Part shown: piece after piece, positions 52,437 to 62,734 of the stretch
Layout of the letters: every line of letters starts with the position of its first letter
How positions within the stretch are numbered: the stretch's first letter is position 1
From: an uncultured Bacteroidia bacterium
Lineage (GTDB): Bacteria; Bacteroidota; Bacteroidia; Bacteroidales; Prolixibacteraceae
DNA: 64,000 nucleotides
Assembly (NCBI GenBank): GCA_903923905.1
Contig: CAIXZH010000050.1
Coordinates: forward strand, 40,657 to 104,656
Reading direction: 5' to 3'
Made by a program: the position numbers and the translations under genes
Notes under the pieces: generated by a model
Database searches by the model: none
What the model was told of the DNA's origin: nothing
Seen by the model: the letters and a program-made list of their open reading frames with translations, nothing else

Positions 52437-53555
52437 ATGGTTGCCATCCGTTTTATTTTCGCTTTTCTGTTTCTGAGCAGTTTCCAGGCTTTTGCCAGGA
52501 ATTTTGAAGGAAACGGACAACCCCCTCCTTCAAAAGACTCCTTAAAGTTTTATGACGGGCAGGATTTTACGATCATCGGAAAGTTCAATAACGAGAAGAA
52601 TTATAATCGGTTTCCCCAGAAATATAAAAAAATTCTGAGACCCGAAGTTTGGGACCTTAGCCAAAACTCAGCAGGAATTTCGATCCGCCTCCGAAGTAAT
52701 GCATCCGATATATCCGTCCGATGGAGGGTTATGGGCGAAGTTTCATTTCCCCACATGGCACTGACCGGTATTAGGGGCGTTGATTTATATGCCTGGGTAA
52801 ATGGAGAATGGAAGTTTGTTCAAACCGGCAGACCAGTGGCAAAAACAAGCGAATATGTGATGTTTAAAGATGGTGAGCCTGTTTTTCGGGAATATCTGCT
52901 CAATCTTCCTTTATATGATGGAGTTGATGAAATCTCAATAGGAGTTAATGCCGGTGCAGAAATTTCGAAGAATAAAGAGCAATTTCTGATCGACAAAAAA
53001 CCGGTCGTTTACTACGGAAGCAGCATAGCACAAGGTGGTTGTGCGAGTCGCCCCGGAATGGCATTCACCAATATTCTTTCCCGTAAGCTTGACCGCAGTT
53101 TTATGAACATGGGATTTAGCGGTGAAGGGACTTTTGACGAATCTGTAGGAGAAGGGATGTGTGAAATCGATGCAGCACTCTACGTGATAGATTGCAATCC
53201 GAATACAAAAAGAGAATTAATTTACGATAGGGCTGTGAAGCTTGTTAACCAATTAAAGAGAAACAAACCACAGATACCAGTTCTTCTGATCGAGAACTCA
53301 CTATATCCGAAAAACGAATTCACGATCATTGGGAGGTCCGAAGATCTTGCAAAAAGAGCCGAACTTAAGAAAGCCTTTGAATTTCTGGTAAAATCGGGTG
53401 TGAGGGATCTCTATTATCAAACCGGTGACGGGTTGATCGGGTATGACAACGAGGCTACTGTTGATGGCGTTCACCCTTCCGATTTGGGGATGATTCGAAT
53501 GGCTGATTTTCTAATGCCGAAGATCAGGAAGATTCTTAAATCATATGACAAATAG
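52437..53555 (+). CDS. SGNH-type carbohydrate esterase
   Basis: 372 residues, exported (FIFAFLFLSSFQAFA). A beta-sandwich N-terminal domain (about 35-180, GISIRLRSNASDISVRWRVM) is followed by an SGNH/GDSL hydrolase domain: YYGSSIAQGGCASRPG with S196 as the likely nucleophile, GFSGEG with the oxyanion Gly, and VDGVHPSDLG with D343 and H346. Proteins of this arrangement deacetylate glycans. It heads the enzyme segment after susD and probably exposes the chain to the hexosaminidase. Confidence 0.85.
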   Translation: MVAIRFIFAFLFLSSFQAFARNFEGNGQPPPSKDSLKFYDGQDFTIIGKFNNEKNYNRFPQKYKKILRPEVWDLSQNSAGISIRLRSNASDISVRWRVMGEVSFPHMALTGIRGVDLYAWVNGEWKFVQTGRPVAKTSEYVMFKDGEPVFREYLLNLPLYDGVDEISIGVNAGAEISKNKEQFLIDKKPVVYYGSSIAQGGCASRPGMAFTNILSRKLDRSFMNMGFSGEGTFDESVGEGMCEIDAALYVIDCNPNTKRELIYDRAVKLVNQLKRNKPQIPVLLIENSLYPKNEFTIIGRSEDLAKRAELKKAFEFLVKSGVRDLYYQTGDGLIGYDNEATVDGVHPSDLGMIRMADFLMPKIRKILKSYDK

Positions 53556-53572
53556 TCAAAAATATAAAATTG

Positions 53573-55651
53573 ATGAAAACTATTATTTTGGTATCCTGCC
53601 TCCTGTGCTTTATTGGCCCATTAGCTTCGGAAGAGCTGCCAAAATGCTTTCAGTTATTGCCTTCACCCCAAAAGCTGGAAGTAAAAAACGGGACTGGTCT
53701 GTTTTACAATGAGTTGAATTATATTGTCTCCGTAAACAATTCGGCCATTCCCGTTTTGGGGAATATTTGCGCCAGTTTGCCGCATTACAGAAAAAAAGGA
53801 AAAGGAATTTTTCTCCAATTATTAATATCCGCAAATATTCCCGAATCTGAGGAGGGATACATTCTGGAGTTGGATGACCAAGGAGTACATATTCAGGCCC
53901 GAAATCAGAAGGGCCTTTTCTATGGATGCCAGACTCTGGAACAATTGATGGAAGACAGCCGTGATTGCAAGGTGATGATCCCCTTACTGAAAATAACCGA
54001 CTATCCGGATATCGTTTATCGCGCAATCCATCTTGATTTAAAACATCATATCGATTCAGGACATTACTATTATACTATCATCGACCGTCTCGCAAAAATC
54101 AAAGTAAATGCGATCATCATTGAGTTCGAAGATAAACTTCGCTATCGTAAAGCACCCCTGGTAGGTGCTGCCGATGCAATTTCCATTGAAGAGTTTGCAG
54201 CAATAAGCAGGTATGCACAGGATCGTAATATTGAAATTAGTCCGTTAGTTCAGGGATTGGGACACGCTTCCTTTATCCTGAAGCACAAGGAATATTTAAG
54301 TCTCCGTGATGATCAGGATTCTGATTGGGTTTTTGATCCGTTAAACCCGAAAACTTATAATCTTCAGTTTGCATTATATGAAGATGCCATCGCTGCCACA
54401 CCATGCGGAAAATACCTCCATGTTGGCGGGGATGAAGTCGGTCATCTGGGAAAATCTGAATTATCGCTAAAGTCAGGTAAAAACTCTTTTGAGTTACAAA
54501 TGTACTGGTTGCAAAAAGTGACTCAGTTTGCAAATGAACATAACCGGATACCCATTTTCTGGGATGATATGGTATTCAAACTATCCGGCCTCTACCCCAC
54601 CACCTACAACCCTGAAATTAGCGAGCAGCAGGTAAAAGAACTTTGGGCTAAAAACAGACCTTTACTGGAGAAGAGTCTTCCGCTTTTCCCTCAGGAATGT
54701 GTATATATGCGATGGAATTACAGCAATCCCAAACTGTCAGGTGATCTGATGGCCATCGATTGGTATAAAGAGCACAAACTCAATGTCATGGCTGCAACAG
54801 CAGTGCAGGGGATGTCATCCATGCTTCCCCGTAACCATTCGAACTTTCAGGCAATCAAGGATTTCTGCGAGCTTACCGTGGAAAGAAAGATAAGTGGAAT
54901 CTTATGCACATGTTGGGATGACTGTTCACCACATTTTGAAACAGTCTGGAGGGGCTTATCCGATTTTGCCTGCTTCAGCTGGAACTATAAGGATGTCTCG
55001 TTTGAGACCACCCATGCCCTTTTCCGCCATCGTTTTTATTCTCCCGAAATGGAGCCATCTTCTTTCGAATTTCAGGACCAGCTGGAAAGTGCTGTTGATT
55101 TGTGGGACAGAACACTTATTAGTGAAGGCGACAGGGAGAATTATCATAAAACGTTCAAACTTATCGATTTGCCTCAGGCCAATAAAAGAGGGGAATGGGC
55201 ATTGAAATACAAGGAGAAAATAAGCCTTGCCCAAAATGCATTAATTCAATATAAACTAATTAAAACTAAAATTGCCAAAGGACTGGAGGTAGCACTCAGA
55301 AATCGCTATTCACTCGAAGTTTTTAATCAGATCAATGAACTTCAGGTTTACCCCTCCAACCTTTTAATCGCGCTTGAACGATACGATAATGCGGATGAAT
55401 CTGGTAAAAAAGAGGCCGCCCTTCATCTGAAAAAATATTTAAATTACTTCGATGAACTGCGTAAAAATTTTGAAGCTGTTTATTCCCAAACACGCATATT
55501 GGGAAATCCCGAAGGATACCAGCTTGATTCAAATTTTCATAATCATCTGGCAAACGGAACCAACAATACCGATTGGATGTATATGTACGAACTTCCCATG
55601 AATCAAAAAATACTGGAATGGTTAAAGGTGCAGATAATAAGCAAAAAATGA
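53573..55651 (+). CDS. GH20 beta-N-acetylhexosaminidase
   Basis: 692 residues from the ATG at 53573 (a TTG at 53570 adds one). A signal peptide is followed by an N-terminal GH20b-type domain (GYILELDDQGVHIQARNQKG) and a TIM barrel. The catalytic Asp-Glu pair is D287-E288 in HVGGDEVGHLG. Substrate-assisted removal of terminal GlcNAc or GalNAc fits the adjacent galactosamine operon. The barrel's start departs from the common HGxDxARx pattern (RAIHLDLKHHIDSGHYYY), so specificity may be unusual. The ATGA overlap with the next gene implies coupling. Confidence 0.88.
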   Translation: MKTIILVSCLLCFIGPLASEELPKCFQLLPSPQKLEVKNGTGLFYNELNYIVSVNNSAIPVLGNICASLPHYRKKGKGIFLQLLISANIPESEEGYILELDDQGVHIQARNQKGLFYGCQTLEQLMEDSRDCKVMIPLLKITDYPDIVYRAIHLDLKHHIDSGHYYYTIIDRLAKIKVNAIIIEFEDKLRYRKAPLVGAADAISIEEFAAISRYAQDRNIEISPLVQGLGHASFILKHKEYLSLRDDQDSDWVFDPLNPKTYNLQFALYEDAIAATPCGKYLHVGGDEVGHLGKSELSLKSGKNSFELQMYWLQKVTQFANEHNRIPIFWDDMVFKLSGLYPTTYNPEISEQQVKELWAKNRPLLEKSLPLFPQECVYMRWNYSNPKLSGDLMAIDWYKEHKLNVMAATAVQGMSSMLPRNHSNFQAIKDFCELTVERKISGILCTCWDDCSPHFETVWRGLSDFACFSWNYKDVSFETTHALFRHRFYSPEMEPSSFEFQDQLESAVDLWDRTLISEGDRENYHKTFKLIDLPQANKRGEWALKYKEKISLAQNALIQYKLIKTKIAKGLEVALRNRYSLEVFNQINELQVYPSNLLIALERYDNADESGKKEAALHLKKYLNYFDELRKNFEAVYSQTRILGNPEGYQLDSNFHNHLANGTNNTDWMYMYELPMNQKILEWLKVQIISKK

Positions 55652-58083
55652 ATAAGGTGGCCCGATATAAAAATCCTAAGCTGTTGAAACTGGCAGGATA
55701 TTTCTGCCTTGTATTTTTTGCCTTTGGAACAAATCAATCATGGTCCCGGGAAATTAAACAAATAGCTCAGGGATATTTCTGGGAAAAGATAGGCCCCGGC
55801 GGAGGTGGGTCAACATTTATACCAACTTTTTCTTACCACAACCCCGATAATTTCCTGGTTAAGTGCGATATGACCGGTTCATACCTGACCAGAAACGGCG
55901 GAATCTCCTACGACCAGGTTAACTTTGCGGGAGGCACATCCTGTTTTGCGTTTGACCCGAATGATCCGAATGTGATTTATGTTGGTTCTTCAACTCTGAA
56001 CCGATCGAAGGACGGAGGTAAAACATGGGAACAAATCTTTCCGAAGAAAAGTGAAATCAAAAGGGAACTGTTTATCGGCGATCACGCTGAATTCAAAATT
56101 GAAACTATCGACCGCTCATTATACAAGGGTAAAGATGATAAAATAGGATCCATTCGGATTGATCCAGTTCAGCAGGGAACACTCTATTTTACTTTGGGTT
56201 CAGGATTCTTTTATTCTTCAGATCATGGAAAAACCTGGGAAAAGAAGGATATTCATCATCAGATCGATTACCTGTACACAAACAATACCAGCTCAAAATC
56301 TGAAGTCTATATTTTTTCACCTGAAACGGTGTTTATTTTTAATAAGGAAACAAAAGGAATCAGTCAGAGAAATCTTCCGGCAGCCATGTCTCCCGCAAAT
56401 TCTTTCACAGCCGGCACTCTGAAAAACTCCGATAAAACAATCTTCTACACACTTCATCACCTCACTCCTAAAGCAAACGCCTTCACATTTACGAACAGCG
56501 AAATATGGACTTCGAAGGACCTTGGTTTGAGTTGGAATCCAGCCACGGATATCACAATTACAAATAAAGCTTCAGGACTTAAACCCTGTTTCACCACGAT
56601 CGTTTGTGCTGAATATGATGCCGCAAACGCTTACGTGGTTACCAATAACTACGAAGTAAAGAACACGGATAAAAGTTCAACCTATTGGTATGGATCGTTA
56701 AAGACCGGTGATTCCGGAAAAAGCTGGAACTGGGTCTGGAAAGGTGGCGGCGGTTCCGGTCAGTATGGTGTTCAGGATGCTCAGGACGCACCTAATTTGA
56801 AAGATGCCTGGGTACACAGGGCTTTTGGCGGCGAATTTATCCAGCTAATTGACGCAGGGGTTTCGCCACAGGATGGGAACATTGCCATTGTAACCGATTG
56901 GTACCGCACCATGAAAACAATGGATGGCGGCAAAACCTGGAACGAAATTTACAGCAAACAAAATCCCGTAGGAACTTTCACAAGCAGGGGGATGGATGTT
57001 ACCACCACCTACGGCGTTCATTTCGATCCCTTTGACAGCAAACATATCGCCATCAGCTATACTGATATTGGCTATCACCACTCTTTCGACGGGGGTAAAA
57101 GCTGGAATCGTTCGGTTGAAGGTATTCCAACCGAATGGATAAATACCTGCTATTGGGTAGTATTCGATCCCAAAGTAAAGGGTAAAGTGTTTTCAGCATG
57201 GTCGGGCATGCACGATATTCCTAGAGGGAAAATGACCCGTAACCCAAAATGGAGAGAAAAAGCGAAAGGTGGAGTGGCCGTTTCGACCGATGGGGGTAAA
57301 ACCTGGAAGCCGGCAATAGAAGGAATAGGGATGAATTCACCCGCAACATCTATTGTTCTCGATCCAAAATCGGCTCCTGGCAACCGTACACTTTATGCGA
57401 CCGTATACAGCAAAGGGATTTTTAAATCAACCGACGACGGAAAAACCTGGACATTAAAAAATAATGGAATCGAAGCAAACACTTGTGCATTTAAATTGAC
57501 CCTTGCAGGAAATGGATATTTATTCCTGACAGTCAGCCCAAACCCCGTATTCAAAGACGGGAAGAAAGACGCAAAGATATATTCGGGGGCTGTTTACCGC
57601 TCAACTGATGGGGCTGAAACCTGGACAAAACTGAACCTGAACAGTGGATTGCTTTTCCCCAATGGAATTGCAGCTGACCCTCTGAATCCTGAACTGATTT
57701 ATATAACTTGCTGGGCAAATATCAGTCTGGCCGATTTGGTAGGAAGTGATGTCGCCCGGGGAAATAGTGGTGACCGAATGCTGGATATGCCGGGTGGTAT
57801 TTTTAAGTCTGATGACTCGGGAAACACCTGGACTTCAATTTTTGATCAGAAACAGTATGTCTACGATATTACCATCGATCCCTATCATCGCGGAAGATTG
57901 TATTGCAACACTTTCAACCGGTCAGCCTGGCGTAGCGACGATTCAGGTAAAACCTGGAAAAAGATAAATGGTTATGATTTTCACTGGGGACATCGGATAA
58001 TCATAGACGAAAACGATCACAAAAAGGTATATATCACCACTTTTGGATCAAGTGTCTGGCATGGTGTTCCTGAAGTGGATTAA
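55648..58083 (+). CDS. Secreted Asp-box (BNR) beta-propeller protein
   Basis: 811 residues from the ATG at 55648, which overlaps the previous stop (ATGA); the frame is open upstream to 55573 without family-like sequence. A signal-like hydrophobic segment (LAGYFCLVFFAFGTNQSWS) precedes repeated Asp-box motifs. I count eleven of the S-x-D-x-G-x-T/S-W type, such as SKDGGKTWE, SSDHGKTWE, SFDGGKSWN, STDGGKTWK, STDDGKTWT and SDDSGKTWK. This points to a double seven-bladed propeller like GH74 or sortilin-type proteins. No known catalytic pair is evident to me, so it may be a glycosidase or a glycan-binding protein. Confidence 0.82.
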   Translation: MNKVARYKNPKLLKLAGYFCLVFFAFGTNQSWSREIKQIAQGYFWEKIGPGGGGSTFIPTFSYHNPDNFLVKCDMTGSYLTRNGGISYDQVNFAGGTSCFAFDPNDPNVIYVGSSTLNRSKDGGKTWEQIFPKKSEIKRELFIGDHAEFKIETIDRSLYKGKDDKIGSIRIDPVQQGTLYFTLGSGFFYSSDHGKTWEKKDIHHQIDYLYTNNTSSKSEVYIFSPETVFIFNKETKGISQRNLPAAMSPANSFTAGTLKNSDKTIFYTLHHLTPKANAFTFTNSEIWTSKDLGLSWNPATDITITNKASGLKPCFTTIVCAEYDAANAYVVTNNYEVKNTDKSSTYWYGSLKTGDSGKSWNWVWKGGGGSGQYGVQDAQDAPNLKDAWVHRAFGGEFIQLIDAGVSPQDGNIAIVTDWYRTMKTMDGGKTWNEIYSKQNPVGTFTSRGMDVTTTYGVHFDPFDSKHIAISYTDIGYHHSFDGGKSWNRSVEGIPTEWINTCYWVVFDPKVKGKVFSAWSGMHDIPRGKMTRNPKWREKAKGGVAVSTDGGKTWKPAIEGIGMNSPATSIVLDPKSAPGNRTLYATVYSKGIFKSTDDGKTWTLKNNGIEANTCAFKLTLAGNGYLFLTVSPNPVFKDGKKDAKIYSGAVYRSTDGAETWTKLNLNSGLLFPNGIAADPLNPELIYITCWANISLADLVGSDVARGNSGDRMLDMPGGIFKSDDSGNTWTSIFDQKQYVYDITIDPYHRGRLYCNTFNRSAWRSDDSGKTWKKINGYDFHWGHRIIIDENDHKKVYITTFGSSVWHGVPEVD

Positions 58084-58103
58084 AATATAAAATTGTTTAA
58101 CGC

Positions 58104-60299
58104 ATGAGGAATATAAGTTTGTTCTCTTTCCTGATATTGATTTTTCTTGCCTTTAACGGACAGGCCCGTGGAAACACCATCAATCCAACCCGGTTTGATT
58201 CCCTTCAGATCAGAGCCGGTCATCCCCGAATCTGGGTTGATGACAACAAATTGGCTTGGCTAAAAGAAAAATGCAAGGGAAAATCAGTGGAAGAAGTTCA
58301 GAATCTTGCCGGAACATCAATTTCTGGTTTAGCATTAACTTACCTGATAACCGGTGACGAAAAAACAGGACGGAAGGCGATAAGCAAAGCTTTGGATAAA
58401 AAAGCAGATCCCGGCTCCGGCTTTAGTGACCTGAATACCCCTGACGGGGAAAATAAAAGAGTTCATATTCAGTCAAGCCTTTCTGAAAAGGCATTATGTT
58501 ATGACTGGTGTTACCCGCTTCTTTCCCCCATGGAAAAGACCGGGTTCCGCAATTCAATGGTTCCGGATATAAAAAAAAGGATCGCCTTTAAAAGAGGATG
58601 GCGATCATTCCATAATGGGATGTATGATCAGGCGTGGCCAACGGTTGCCGGAATCCTTGCCTTAGCGGGGGATGAACCATATACCACTGAAGCATGGGAT
58701 TTTGTAAAGCCCGAGCTCGAAGATGCATTAAAAACTTTCGACTTTGTGTTTCCTGATGGTGAATGGCTTGAAGGATTTGATTATAACAGACATTCGACCT
58801 ATCTGGCATTAAGGATCTTTTTGGCTCTTAAAACGGCCACCGGTAAAGATTTTTTAACTCCTTCAATCCACATCAAAAATACAGGTGCCTATATCCTTTA
58901 TGGTTCAAAAGCAAATGGTTTGACTTTGCCTTCAGATGATAATGACTGGCCCTATATCGGTCCATGGGAACATGCAGCACTTTTAATGCTGAATGAGGTA
59001 TTTAGAGATGGCTACAACCAGAATTTCATCAACAATTGCCCTGCAGAACGGTTCAAATTTGAAAATGCAGATAAATATTGCGACCTTCTTTGGTATGACC
59101 CATCAATTAAAGAGAAGCCTCTAAGCGAATTACCGTTGGCAAAAATATTCAGAGGTAAAGGGTTGGTGATGGCCCGCGGAAACTGGAAATGGGATTTGCC
59201 TGCCTCGCATGCAAACAGCACCTGGCTCTCTTTTCATTGTGGCGACTATATGGGGGATCATGCTCACTACGATATAAACAGTTTTACAATCAGTTACAAC
59301 GGAGAACTGGCAATTGATGCAGGAAGGTACGACTGCGACTGGGGTGTTGAGGACTGGAGTACCGCTAAAGACTCTTCAAAAATCAGGAAGTCACAATTCT
59401 TCAACTACTATAAACGGACCATCGCACACAATACCGTCCTGGTTATGGACCCGGACGAAAGAATGCCAATGAACCTGCTGAACGACGGCGGGCAGATCGA
59501 TCAACTGAGATTACATGGTCTGCGTAATGTCCCGGAAGATTACGACCAGGGCAATTACCCTTCGGAAGAAGGGGTTGGGAAATGTGACTGGGCAACGAAT
59601 CCCGGCAGGTGGGAAACAGGTAACATCACCTCCTATAAAGCCACCAAAGATTTTATGTATGTGCGGGGCGACGGCACAAAGGCCTATTCTTCTGTAAAAA
59701 TGAGTTCATTTATCCGGCAGCTGATTTTCCTGGAGCCAAATCTCGTCATCGTGATGGACCGTGTGGTATCCACAAATCCTGAATTTAAGAAAACATGGTT
59801 ACTCCATTCCGTTAACGAACCAACAATTGGTAAAGATGCGAAATCGTTTAGTTTTACTGCTGATGAAGGACGGCTGGTCTGTGTGCCAATACTTCCCGAC
59901 AAAATAAAAGTTTCAAAGATAGGGGGACCCGGAAACGAGTTTTTGGTAGATTCCATGCACTTTCAATGTGGGTTGAAATCGGTTATTGATCCGCAGGAAT
60001 TGCATTATGGAGAGATTCCCGGATCATGGCGGATTGAAGAGACCCCTTCACTGCCAGTAAAGGAAGACTATTTTTTGAACGTTATGCTGGTTACGGATAA
60101 CCACTCAACAGAAGTGCCTGGAGTGAAAATCTTATCACAGACAGCCGCTGAAATTACTTTTCAGGTTAACACAAAAAATAAAAAATCGGCAGTTATAAAA
60201 TTCACAAAAGGAGAAAAACCTAAAGCGCATATAAGGATGACCAATGATACGAAGGTGCTGGTTGATGAAAAGATGCCCGATAGCGTTCAATTGGAATAA
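58104..60299 (+). CDS. Heparinase II/III-like polysaccharide lyase
   Basis: 731 residues with a signal peptide (FSFLILIFLAFNGQARG). The N-terminal half is an alpha/alpha toroid (SSLSEKALCYDWCYPLLSPM; SFHNGMYDQAWPTVAGI) and the second half holds the heparinase II/III beta-sandwich with FHCGDYMGDHAHYDINSF and ELAIDAGRYDCDWG, followed by NTVLVMDPDERMP. The family cleaves uronate-containing chains by beta-elimination. The substrate is not clear; neighbours suggest a hexosamine-containing, unsulfated polymer since no sulfatase is present. Confidence 0.87.
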   Translation: MRNISLFSFLILIFLAFNGQARGNTINPTRFDSLQIRAGHPRIWVDDNKLAWLKEKCKGKSVEEVQNLAGTSISGLALTYLITGDEKTGRKAISKALDKKADPGSGFSDLNTPDGENKRVHIQSSLSEKALCYDWCYPLLSPMEKTGFRNSMVPDIKKRIAFKRGWRSFHNGMYDQAWPTVAGILALAGDEPYTTEAWDFVKPELEDALKTFDFVFPDGEWLEGFDYNRHSTYLALRIFLALKTATGKDFLTPSIHIKNTGAYILYGSKANGLTLPSDDNDWPYIGPWEHAALLMLNEVFRDGYNQNFINNCPAERFKFENADKYCDLLWYDPSIKEKPLSELPLAKIFRGKGLVMARGNWKWDLPASHANSTWLSFHCGDYMGDHAHYDINSFTISYNGELAIDAGRYDCDWGVEDWSTAKDSSKIRKSQFFNYYKRTIAHNTVLVMDPDERMPMNLLNDGGQIDQLRLHGLRNVPEDYDQGNYPSEEGVGKCDWATNPGRWETGNITSYKATKDFMYVRGDGTKAYSSVKMSSFIRQLIFLEPNLVIVMDRVVSTNPEFKKTWLLHSVNEPTIGKDAKSFSFTADEGRLVCVPILPDKIKVSKIGGPGNEFLVDSMHFQCGLKSVIDPQELHYGEIPGSWRIEETPSLPVKEDYFLNVMLVTDNHSTEVPGVKILSQTAAEITFQVNTKNKKSAVIKFTKGEKPKAHIRMTNDTKVLVDEKMPDSVQLE

Positions 60300-60304
60300 G
60301 GTTA

Positions 60305-61597
60305 ATGATGGATATAAAAGTAAAAAGAAAAAGTATGACCTCTAAGGAGCGCTTTGATTTGACAGTCAATCACAGGCAACCGGACCAGATGGTTGTTGAT
60401 TTTGGATCGACTTCCGTTACAGGAATCCATGTGTTGTCGATAGAAAATCTCAGGAAATACTATGGACTCGAATATAAACCGGTTCGGGTAACTGATCCAT
60501 ACCAGATGCTGGGTGAGGTTGATCAGGATTTGATTGAAATCATGGGTGTTGATGTGGTAGCGGCCAGAGGGAGAAAGAACGGCTTTGGGTTTTACAATCA
60601 TGAACCGTTTATGGAGTATATGACCAACTGGGGTCAGACTGTCCTTGTACCTGAAGGCTTCAGAACTTCAAAAGATGAGAAAGGTGATGTATTGATCTAT
60701 CCTGAAGGAGATACGAGTGTCTCCCCTTCCGGAAGAATGCCTCAAAACGGTTACTTCTTCGATGCAATCATCCGCCAGGAGCCAATTGATGAAGATAAGC
60801 TGGATCCCAGGGACAATCTCGAAGAATACGGCCTGGTATCAGACAGCGATCTGGAATACTGGAAGGTAACCACTCAAAAGGCACATTCCACGGGTAAAGC
60901 GGTCATTGCCGGACTTGGAGGAACTGCGTTGGGCGATATTGCCCATATTCCAGGTATCAAGCTTAAAAAACCGAAAGGCATCCGAGACATCACCGAGTGG
61001 TACCTGAGCATCCTGATGCGTCCCGACTACGTCAGGACAATTTTTGACCGTCAGTCTGAAATAGCGGTTGAAAACTTTAATCGCTTGCATCGGGCGATTG
61101 GAGATAAAGTCGATGCAGTATATATCTGCGGAACTGATTTCGGAACCCAGGATTCAACTTTTTGCGCCCCAGAGCAGTTCGATGATTTATGGTTGCCTTA
61201 TTATAAACGGATTAACGATTGGGTGCATACCCATACCAACTGGAAAACCTTCAAACACTCCTGTGGTGCGGTCGAACCATTCATGTCGCGGTTTATTGCG
61301 GCAGGTTTCGACATCATCAATCCCGTTCAGGTGAGCGCCAGGGGAATGGATCCGGTTTATCTTAAGAAAACCTATGGTAAGGATCTGGTATTCTGGGGTG
61401 GTGGCGTCGATACGCAAAAAACATTGCCTTATTCAACTCCTGCTGCGGTGCGCGAAGAAGTACTTCGTTTATGCGATATTTTCGCCAAAGACGGTGGCTT
61501 CGTTTTCAACACCGTTCACAACATCCAGGCAAATGTTCCGGTCGAAAACATTGTGGCCATGATTAATGCAGTGAAAGAATTTAATGGACAAAAATGA
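60305..61597 (+). CDS. Uroporphyrinogen decarboxylase-like protein
   Basis: 430 residues, no signal peptide. The fold is URO-D/methyltransferase-like: MTSKERFDLTVNHRQPDQMV at the start, then ICGTDFGTQDSTFCAPEQFD, FKHSCGAVEPFMSRFIAAGF and FWGGGVDTQKTLPYSTP. These HSCG and GGG motifs occur in a group that sits in carbohydrate loci and lacks haem-synthesis partners. It is longer than HemE (about 350) and is not a convincing HemE. It may be a corrinoid-type or other methyltransferase on methylated sugars; this is a guess. It overlaps the next gene by 4 bp. Confidence 0.8.
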   Translation: MMDIKVKRKSMTSKERFDLTVNHRQPDQMVVDFGSTSVTGIHVLSIENLRKYYGLEYKPVRVTDPYQMLGEVDQDLIEIMGVDVVAARGRKNGFGFYNHEPFMEYMTNWGQTVLVPEGFRTSKDEKGDVLIYPEGDTSVSPSGRMPQNGYFFDAIIRQEPIDEDKLDPRDNLEEYGLVSDSDLEYWKVTTQKAHSTGKAVIAGLGGTALGDIAHIPGIKLKKPKGIRDITEWYLSILMRPDYVRTIFDRQSEIAVENFNRLHRAIGDKVDAVYICGTDFGTQDSTFCAPEQFDDLWLPYYKRINDWVHTHTNWKTFKHSCGAVEPFMSRFIAAGFDIINPVQVSARGMDPVYLKKTYGKDLVFWGGGVDTQKTLPYSTPAAVREEVLRLCDIFAKDGGFVFNTVHNIQANVPVENIVAMINAVKEFNGQK

Positions 61598-62706
61598 TGA
61601 CTATGAACCGGTTATTTTTAGTGGTGATGTTCGGATTGTTTAGCTTCCTTACCAAGGGACAATCGATGTACGAGATGCCTAAAAGCGTGCATACCCGCTG
61701 GGCTAGCGCCGAAAACTGGAAAGGTGAAAAGGGAGCCGGTGGCATGGAAAATGGCGGGCGCAAAGGTTCACCAAAGTTTCCTTTAAAAGCCGGTGAATCC
61801 AAAACTTTAGCCGAAGTCTCCCAAACCAGCGGAATAATCCGCAGGATCTGGATAACGGTCATTGATCGCTCACCGGAGATGATACAGGGTCTTAAGATAC
61901 GGATGTATTGGGATGGAGCCTCCACTCCGGCAGTTTCGGCACCTTTAAGCGATTTTTTTAATCAGGGTTTGGGGCGCATGGCAACTTTTGAGAATGAGTG
62001 CTTCTCCAGTCCTGAAGGCCGGAGTTTTAATTGTTTTATACCCATGCCTTTCAAAACTGGGATGAAAATTGAGTTAAGCAATGAAACAAAAACCGATCTC
62101 CGCATGGTTTTTTACGACATCGATTATACCATTGGAGACCCGGTGACCGAAAACACACTCTATTTTCATGCATTCTTCAATAAACAGTATCCCACAACCC
62201 TGAAAAAAGATTACGAAATACTTCCTGAAGTGACTGGTAGAGGCCGTTTTTTAGGCGTAAATATGAGCGTGATTGTAAATCAGACCCAATATTCCAGGCT
62301 CTGGTGGGGCGAAGGAGAAGTGAAAATGTATATTGATGGCGACGATAAATATCCGACCTTGTGTGGCTCTGGCACAGAAGATTACATAGGAACCGGCTGG
62401 GGACAGGGTGTATTTGCCAATCGATACCAAGGATGCACTATTGCTGATGACAAGAAATTGGAATACTCCTTTTACCGGTATCATATTCCCGATCCGGTCT
62501 ATTTTTACGAGAATATACGGATAACCATTCAACAGATTGGCTTTGGGATGAATGATGAAATGAATTTACTCAGAAATCTTAAATCACCTGTTTATAATGC
62601 TGCCGAAAAATTGGAACAGATAGATTTCTCCAAACAGACAAAAGCAGTGTTCGAGCGGTCAGATAATATTTCATCCTGTGCTTATTACTATTTGGGCAAG
62701 CCATAA
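61594..62706 (+). CDS. GH172/DUF2961-family glycosidase-like protein
   Basis: 370 residues, exported (RLFLVVMFGLFSFLTKG). DUF2961 proteins form two jelly-roll folds and assemble into oligomers; characterised members act on fructose anhydrides or D-arabinofuranose polymers and define GH172. Seen here are SGIIRRIWITVIDRSPEMIQ, LWWGEGEVKMYIDGD, and GSGTEDYIGTGWG with E262, a conserved catalytic-region glutamate. The ATG choice among three near 61594-61606 is not certain. It is co-translated with the URO-D-like gene. Confidence 0.85.
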   Translation: MMTMNRLFLVVMFGLFSFLTKGQSMYEMPKSVHTRWASAENWKGEKGAGGMENGGRKGSPKFPLKAGESKTLAEVSQTSGIIRRIWITVIDRSPEMIQGLKIRMYWDGASTPAVSAPLSDFFNQGLGRMATFENECFSSPEGRSFNCFIPMPFKTGMKIELSNETKTDLRMVFYDIDYTIGDPVTENTLYFHAFFNKQYPTTLKKDYEILPEVTGRGRFLGVNMSVIVNQTQYSRLWWGEGEVKMYIDGDDKYPTLCGSGTEDYIGTGWGQGVFANRYQGCTIADDKKLEYSFYRYHIPDPVYFYENIRITIQQIGFGMNDEMNLLRNLKSPVYNAAEKLEQIDFSKQTKAVFERSDNISSCAYYYLGKP

Positions 62707-62734
62707 TTCGAATTGATTGTAAACTAAATCAACC

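Noticed and set aside
60305..61597. HemE of haem synthesis
   Set aside because: It is about 80 residues longer than HemE, sits in a carbohydrate locus, and lacks haem genes nearby.
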